From contig JAFKHH010000026.1 of NCBI GenBank assembly GCA_017306865.1, positions 1 to 64,000 of the forward strand: DNA of 64,000 nucleotides, written 5' to 3'. This stretch comes from Filimonas sp. GTDB taxonomy: Bacteria > Bacteroidota > Bacteroidia > Chitinophagales > Chitinophagaceae. Shown here piece by piece: positions 63,720 to 64,000 of the stretch; within the stretch, counting starts at the first letter, position 1, and the number at the start of each line of letters is the position of its first letter. The notes below the pieces were generated by a model, which was not told the origin of the DNA, did no database searches, and saw only the letters and a program-made list of their open reading frames with translations. Made by a program: the position numbers and the translations under genes.

Positions 63720-64000
63720 ATGGATTATATTATTCAAAAGATCGTTGACACGATTGATTCTGATTATGAAATTTTGTCTGTGCCTCTTCGTGCGGAGCAT
63801 TATGCTCAGTTTTCGAATTGCTATGCAGGTGTCACTGAAAAGGTAAGGCGTTCTGGCGGACGTGTTCAATATGGCTGGTTAGTTGCGCATACTCATTTTT
63901 TATGCGAAGCAGTTCATCATGCGGTATGGGAATCACCTGATGGGGCTTTACTTGATGTAACTCCCTATCATAAACCAACTGATAGCATTTTGTTTATTCC
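63720..64000 (+). CDS. Hypothetical protein with a Cys-His-Asp pattern (3' partial)
   Basis: ATG at 63720; 93 codons are visible, then the window ends. No signal peptide. The visible part has SNCYAGVTEKV (Cys34), GGRVQYGWLVAH, EAVHHAVWESPDGALLDVTPY (His66/His67, Asp79). A Cys, one or two His and an Asp in this order suggest a cysteine-hydrolase or zinc-binding fold, but no family is recognised and the rest is missing. Located 173 bases after the HTH gene. Confidence 0.7.
   Translation, partial: MDYIIQKIVDTIDSDYEILSVPLRAEHYAQFSNCYAGVTEKVRRSGGRVQYGWLVAHTHFLCEAVHHAVWESPDGALLDVTPYHKPTDSILFI

Overview
The window looks like chromosome from a free-living, glycan-degrading member of the Bacteroidota, most likely Chitinophagales/Chitinophagaceae. 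This is inferred from gene content, not from a database match. The supporting signs are a SusC/SusD pair, several TonB-dependent receptors with CarboxypepD_reg-like N-termini, a type 9 secretion (T9SS) sorting tail, lipoproteins with short signal peptides ending in SC/AC, LytS/LytTR-type regulation, an Rhs protein with the Bacteroidota-style core, and tRNA promoters matching the TTTG / TAnnTTTG consensus. No housekeeping gene allows finer placement.

Layout. 1-3.1 kb: 3' end of an Rhs/polymorphic-toxin gene whose variable C-terminus carries HEGGH, followed by a small secreted protein that could be its immunity partner. 3.1-7.1 kb (minus): Crp/Fnr regulator, GNAT acetyltransferase and nitroreductase in one run, then an S41 peptidase lipoprotein. 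7.7-13.4 kb: a T9SS-sorted surface protein with a PID-CTERM-like miniprotein, then a TlpA-like thioredoxin lipid/cell-envelope protein flanked by two directly repeated 250-bp elements with terminal inverted repeats. 14-19.7 kb: a TonB receptor, a beta-helix lipoprotein and a purple-acid-phosphatase-like enzyme in one operon, followed by a convergent PL14-like lyase lipoprotein. 21-31.6 kb: alpha/beta hydrolase, siderophore-type TonB receptor, a giant IPT/TIG-GH64-like protein and a CarboxypepD_reg surface protein. 31.9-35.4 kb: a tight three-gene cassette (HESMH lipoprotein, unknown secreted protein, short O-antigen-ligase-like membrane protein with TPR tail).

35.5-57.5 kb is bounded by two identical tRNA-Asp(GTC) genes in opposite orientation. 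Inside are a serine hydrolase, a proline-rich secreted peptide, a DUF3472 protein, and then a polysaccharide utilisation locus: PL8 lyase, sialate-O-acetylesterase-like SGNH enzyme, SusC, SusD, two different GH99-related proteins, an acyltransferase, and a LytS-type kinase with LytTR regulator. The likely logic is surface capture by SusCD, cleavage by lyase/endo-mannosidase-like enzymes, deacetylation, and local two-component control. The gluQ gene (glutamyl-queuosine tRNA-Asp synthetase) sits divergently beside the second tRNA-Asp, which is its known substrate.

57.5-64 kb has accessory character: YkgJ-type Cys-cluster protein, a small unknown protein, a large outer-membrane beta-barrel, ArdA antirestriction protein, an excisionase-like HTH protein and a partial gene. 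It starts right at the 3' end of a tRNA and may be an integrated element. Intergenic repeats are abundant throughout and are annotated separately.
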